A stretch of DNA of 64,000 nt from a bacterium Scap17 (GTDB taxonomy: Bacteria; Pseudomonadota; Gammaproteobacteria; Pseudomonadales; Halomonadaceae), in NCBI GenBank assembly GCA_013376735.1, contig VINJ01000001.1:3472001-3536000 (forward strand). The letters are read 5' to 3'. The translations under genes and the position numbers were made by a program. Every line of letters begins with the position of its first letter. Position 1 is the stretch's first letter. The notes under the pieces were generated by a model that searched no databases, was not told the origin of the DNA, and worked only from the letters and a program-made list of their open reading frames with translations. Shown piece by piece: positions 60,527 through 64,000 of this stretch.

Positions 60527-62557
60527 TCAGAGCAGCATGCGACGCACGTCGGTCAGCACCTGAGCCAGATACGCCGTGAAGCGTGCTGCATCCGCCCCGT
60601 TCACCGCACGGTGATCGTAGGACAGTGACAGCGGCATCATCAGACGCGGCTGGAAGGCTGCGCCGTCCCACACCGGCTTCATCTGCGCCTTGGAGACGCC
60701 CAGGATGGCGACTTCCGGCGTGTTGACGATCGGGGTGAAGGCAGTACCGCCAATGGAGCCAAGGCTCGAGATGGTGAAGCAACCACCGGTCATCTCTTCG
60801 CGCTTGAGCTTCTTGGTCTGCGCCTTCTTGGCCAGTTCCACGGACTCCTTGGCCAGCTCCAGCAGGCTCTTCTGATCCGCATTGCGGATCACCGGCACCA
60901 TCAGGCCGTCCGGCGTGTCCACCGCGATACCGATGTGCACGTACTTCTTGTGCACCAGGGTCTCGCCGTCGGCCTTGAGGCTGACGTTGAACTGCGGATA
61001 CTTGGCCAGCGCGTGAGCCGCCGCCTTGATCATGAACGGCAGCGGCGTGAGCTTGGCACCTGCCGCTTCCGCCTCGGCCTTCATGGACTTGCGGAAGGCC
61101 TCGAGCTCGGTGATATCGGCTTCATCGAACTGGGTCACGTGCGGGACGTTGAGCCAGCTGCGATGCAGATTGGTGGCACCGGCCTTCATCAGGCGGCCCA
61201 TCTTCTTCTCTTCGATCTCACCGAACTGGCTGAAGTCCTGATCCGGCACCTGCGGGATACCGGCACCGCCGGAGGCCTGCGCGGCAGGGGCTGCCGGTGC
61301 GGACTTGGCCTTCTGCATCATCTGCTTGACGTAGGCCTGGACATCTTCCTTCACCACACGGCCCTTCGGACCGCTGCCGGAGACATCCGCCAGGTCGACA
61401 CCGAACTCACGTGCCAGCAGGCGAACCGCCGGCCCTGCGTGGACCTTGGCACCCTTGCTCGGCTTGTGAGCGGCCATCTGGGCTTCCGGACTCGGCGCAC
61501 CAGCCGGTGTCGGAGCCGGCTTCTGCTCGCTCTTTTCCGCCTTGGGCGCAGCCGGCGCTTCGGACTTGGCAGCCTTCGGCGCAGGCGCGGCACCCGCGAC
61601 CTCGATGTAACCGATCAGATCACCCTCGGAGACGGTGTCACCTTCCTTGACGGAAAGCTCCACCACCTTGCCCTTGTAGGGGCTCGGGATGTCCATGGTC
61701 GCCTTGTCGGACTCGAGCGTGATCAGCGCGTCTTCCTCGTTGACCTCGTCACCGACGGCCACGGCCATCTCGATGATCGGCACGCTGTCGCTGCCGGACA
61801 GATCCGGGACACGCACTTCCTTGCGCTCCGGCTCACCGGAGGCCGGCGCTTCTTCAGCAGCCGGTGCCTCGGAAGACGCATCCTCAGAGGCGGACTCGGA
61901 AGAAGAGGCCTGCTCGGCCGGCGCAGAATCAGACGCGCTGTCACCGCCTTCACCGGCGATTTCCATCTGACCGATGACATCACCGGAGGAGACACTGTCG
62001 CCCTCCTTGACGGTCAGCTTGACGATCTTGCCCTTGTGCGGGCTCGGGACGTCCATGCTGGCCTTGTCGGATTCCAGCGTGATCAGCGCATCTTCGGCGT
62101 CGACTTCGTCGCCTTCGGAGACGGCCATCTCGATGATCGGCACGGCTTCGGAGTCGCCCAGGTCCGGCACGACGATGTCGACGGTCTGGGTGCCACCGGA
62201 AGCGGCCTTCGGTGCAGAAGCGTCTTCCTTCGGCGCTTGCTCAGAGGCTTCCTGCTTGGGCGCCTCTTCCTTCGGCGCTTGCTGCTCGTCAGAAGCGTCA
62301 GAGGAGGTGTCACCACCGCCTTCGGCTTCCAGCTCCAGGATATCGTCGCCTTCGGAGACGGTGTCGCCTTCCTTGACGAGAATCTTCACCACCTTGCCGC
62401 CCTTCGGTGCCGGCACATCCATGCTGGCCTTGTCGGACTCAAGAGTGATCATGGTGTCTTCGGCGGAGATGACATCTCCCACCGCCACCGCTATCTCGAT
62501 GATCTCGACATCGGAACTACCGCCAATGTCGGGAACCTTGATGATTTCGCTGCTCAA
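60527..62557 (-). CDS. aceF: pyruvate dehydrogenase complex dihydrolipoyllysine acetyltransferase (E2)
   Basis: 676 residues forming the core of the pyruvate dehydrogenase complex. Three N-terminal lipoyl domains are seen, each with the Asp-Lys-Ala-(Ser/Thr)-Met lipoylation motif (Lys43, Lys165, Lys285), joined by acidic Ala/Glu/Ser-rich linkers. Then come the E1/E3-binding domain (about 365-405) and the catalytic acetyltransferase domain ending with Asp-His-Arg-Ala-Val-Asn-Gly. Same operon as aceE, with 105 bases between. The three-lipoyl layout equals that of E. coli; the linkers are more acidic. Confidence 0.97.
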   Translation of the reverse strand: MSSEIIKVPDIGGSSDVEIIEIAVAVGDVISAEDTMITLESDKASMDVPAPKGGKVVKILVKEGDTVSEGDDILELEAEGGGDTSSDASDEQQAPKEEAPKQEASEQAPKEDASAPKAASGGTQTVDIVVPDLGDSEAVPIIEMAVSEGDEVDAEDALITLESDKASMDVPSPHKGKIVKLTVKEGDSVSSGDVIGQMEIAGEGGDSASDSAPAEQASSSESASEDASSEAPAAEEAPASGEPERKEVRVPDLSGSDSVPIIEMAVAVGDEVNEEDALITLESDKATMDIPSPYKGKVVELSVKEGDTVSEGDLIGYIEVAGAAPAPKAAKSEAPAAPKAEKSEQKPAPTPAGAPSPEAQMAAHKPSKGAKVHAGPAVRLLAREFGVDLADVSGSGPKGRVVKEDVQAYVKQMMQKAKSAPAAPAAQASGGAGIPQVPDQDFSQFGEIEEKKMGRLMKAGATNLHRSWLNVPHVTQFDEADITELEAFRKSMKAEAEAAGAKLTPLPFMIKAAAHALAKYPQFNVSLKADGETLVHKKYVHIGIAVDTPDGLMVPVIRNADQKSLLELAKESVELAKKAQTKKLKREEMTGGCFTISSLGSIGGTAFTPIVNTPEVAILGVSKAQMKPVWDGAAFQPRLMMPLSLSYDHRAVNGADAARFTAYLAQVLTDVRRMLL

Positions 62558-62662
62558 GATCGTGCTCCTTCCAAAACGTGCACGGGGAGCGACACCCGAA
62601 TCACCTGCGCATCATCATGATGTCGAGGAGGGAGTGCCGCTCGCCTGTTCCGCGATCTCCGC

Positions 62663-64000
62663 TCAGACGTTCAGCGGATTCGGCTTGTTGGGGTCGATGC
62701 CGTAGGTCTTGATCGCTTCCGCGACCACCTTGCGGTCGATCTCACCACGATCCGCCAGCGCCTTCAGGGCCTGGACGGTGACGAAGTTGCGGTCGACTTC
62801 GAAGAAGTGACGCAGCTTCTCGCGGGTATCGGAACGACCGAAACCGTCGGTACCGAGCACGTGATAGTCAGTCGGGACCCAGGCGCGAACCTGGTCAGCG
62901 AACAGCTTCATGTAGTCGGTGGCAGCCACGACCGGGCCGTCACGTCCTTCCAGACACTGGGTGACGTGCGGCTTGGCCGAAGTCTCTTCCGGCTTGAGGA
63001 AGGCCTGGCGATCCAGTTCCAGCGCTTCACGACGCAGCTCGTTGAAGCTGGTGACGCTCCAGATGTCGGCATCGACACCGTAGTCCTGCTTGAGCATCTC
63101 GGCGGCTGCCTCGACTTCACGCAGGATGGTGCCGGAACCCAGCAGCTGAACGCGTGCCTTGCCGTCCTTGCCACCTTCCTTGAGCAGGTACATCCCCTTG
63201 ATGATGTCCTCTGCGGGCACCGTCTCGAGTTCCGGCTGCTCGTAGTTCTCGTTCATCACCGCCAGGTAGTAGAAGACCGGCTCGTGCTGCTCGAACATGC
63301 GTTTCATGCCGTCCTGCACGATCACCGCCACTTCGTGAGCGTAGGTCGGGTCATAGGTACGGCAGTTCGGGATGGTCGAGGCCAGGATATGGCTGTGGCC
63401 ATCCTGGTGCTGCAGACCTTCACCGTTCAGGGTGGTACGACCGGCAGTACCGCCGACCAGGAAGCCACGTGCCTGCAGGTCACCTGCGGCCCACGCCAGA
63501 TCACCGATGCGCTGGAAGCCGAACATCGAGTAGTAGACGTAGAACGGCATCAGCGGCAGGTTGTGGTTGGCATAGGACGTTGCCGCCGCCACCCACGCAG
63601 ACATGGCGCCTGCCTCGGAGATGCCTTCCTCGAGGACCTGACCCTTCTGGTCCTCGCGGTAATACATGATCTGGCCCTTGTCGACCGGCTCGTACTTCTG
63701 GCCTGCCGCGGTATAGATACCCAGCTGACGGAACATGCCTTCCATGCCGAAGGTACGCGCTTCGTCAGGAATGATCGGCACGACACGCTCGCCGAGGGTC
63801 TTGTGCTTGACCAGACCGTTGAGCACGCGCACGAAGGCCATGGTGGTGGACACTTCGCGGCCGTTGGAGCCCTTGAGCTGGGACGCGAAGATCTTGTCGT
63901 CCAGCGGCGGGATTTCCAGCGTTTCATACTCGGTGCGACGCTGCGGCAGGTAGCCGTTCAGACGTTCGCGCATGAGGTGCATGTACTTCATTTCCGGGCT
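62663..64000 (-). CDS. aceE: pyruvate dehydrogenase E1 component, homodimeric type (5' part outside window)
   Basis: 446 C-terminal residues of a protein of about 890. The frame remains open to the right edge. The visible region contains Lys-Gly-Gln-Ile-Met-Tyr-Tyr-Arg-Glu-Asp, Glu-Gly-Ile-Ser-Glu-Ala-Gly-Ala, Leu-Asn-Gly-Glu-Gly-Leu-Gln-His-Gln-Asp-Gly-His-Ser-His and Gly-Thr-Asp-Gly-Phe-Gly-Arg-Ser-Asp, typical of AceE. E1 decarboxylates pyruvate with thiamine diphosphate and transfers the acetyl group to the lipoyl groups of AceF, encoded just downstream. Confidence 0.97.
   Translation of the reverse strand, partial: SPEMKYMHLMRERLNGYLPQRRTEYETLEIPPLDDKIFASQLKGSNGREVSTTMAFVRVLNGLVKHKTLGERVVPIIPDEARTFGMEGMFRQLGIYTAAGQKYEPVDKGQIMYYREDQKGQVLEEGISEAGAMSAWVAAATSYANHNLPLMPFYVYYSMFGFQRIGDLAWAAGDLQARGFLVGGTAGRTTLNGEGLQHQDGHSHILASTIPNCRTYDPTYAHEVAVIVQDGMKRMFEQHEPVFYYLAVMNENYEQPELETVPAEDIIKGMYLLKEGGKDGKARVQLLGSGTILREVEAAAEMLKQDYGVDADIWSVTSFNELRREALELDRQAFLKPEETSAKPHVTQCLEGRDGPVVAATDYMKLFADQVRAWVPTDYHVLGTDGFGRSDTREKLRHFFEVDRNFVTVQALKALADRGEIDRKVVAEAIKTYGIDPNKPNPLNV

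Noticed and set aside
60527-62557. Repeated DNA segments inside aceF
   Set aside because: They correspond to the three homologous lipoyl domains normal for this enzyme, not to a mobile or satellite repeat.

Overview
The window is a contiguous piece of a GC-rich gammaproteobacterial chromosome. It is almost entirely core genes, densely packed, with no rRNA, tRNA, insertion sequence, prophage or CRISPR array that I can see. Acidic Ala/Ser/Glu-rich linkers (RodZ, pyruvate dehydrogenase E2), an adjacent trkA-trkH pair and the overall gene content suggest a moderately halophilic member of the Halomonadaceae (Halomonas or Cobetia type). This placement rests on protein character and gene order only.

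Layout. 1-8 kb: pilW (5' end outside the window), rodZ, ispG, hisS, yfgM-like, bamB and der, all rightward; this is the familiar gammaproteobacterial isoprenoid / aminoacylation / outer-membrane assembly / ribosome GTPase block. 8-16 kb: a DUF815 AAA+ ATPase, an M48 lipoprotein protease, and a signalling patch made of a REC-EAL phosphodiesterase, a hybrid histidine kinase with HPt domain, a small periplasmic molybdopterin-oxidoreductase-fold protein and a divergent OmpR-type regulator. 16-28.7 kb: the aroE-hemF-tsaC / dprA-LysM / def-fmt-rsmB-trkA block seen near the origin in pseudomonads, with an e(P4)-type phosphatase inserted between tsaC and dprA, and trkH directly after trkA. 28.8-35 kb: a DTW-domain tRNA modification enzyme, a bile-acid:sodium-symporter-type transporter, a sirtuin lacking the usual zinc cysteines, aceK, ttcA and a 73-residue membrane protein.

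35.5-49.5 kb is the most coherent functional region, an acetate-utilisation cluster. It holds a DnaQ-like exonuclease, a cNMP/CBS/DUF294 protein, a sodium:solute symporter with its small DUF4212 partner, a 1332-residue sensor kinase whose input half is itself an SSS transporter (CrbS type), a NarL-family regulator (CrbR type), an EamA transporter and acetyl-CoA synthetase (acs). The sirtuin (a potential Acs deacetylase) and AceK (switch to the glyoxylate bypass) lie 10-20 kb away on the same strand as acs. 49.5-58.9 kb: SprT, UPF0149/YecA, a ClsB-like phospholipase-D protein divergent from plsB, rsmJ, uppP, tsaB and adk. 59.5-64 kb: a TerC-family membrane protein, then aceF and the 3' part of aceE, which runs off the right edge.

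Most convergent gene ends carry strong rho-independent hairpins. A second group of long, perfect hairpins has no T-tract; these follow several genes and may be rho-linked ends or RNA-stabilising structures. I found no wholly undescribed system. The best leads are the CrbS/CrbR-centred acetate cluster with its palindromic intergenic regions, the REC-EAL/hybrid kinase/molybdopterin-fold signalling patch, and the sirtuin without zinc cysteines.
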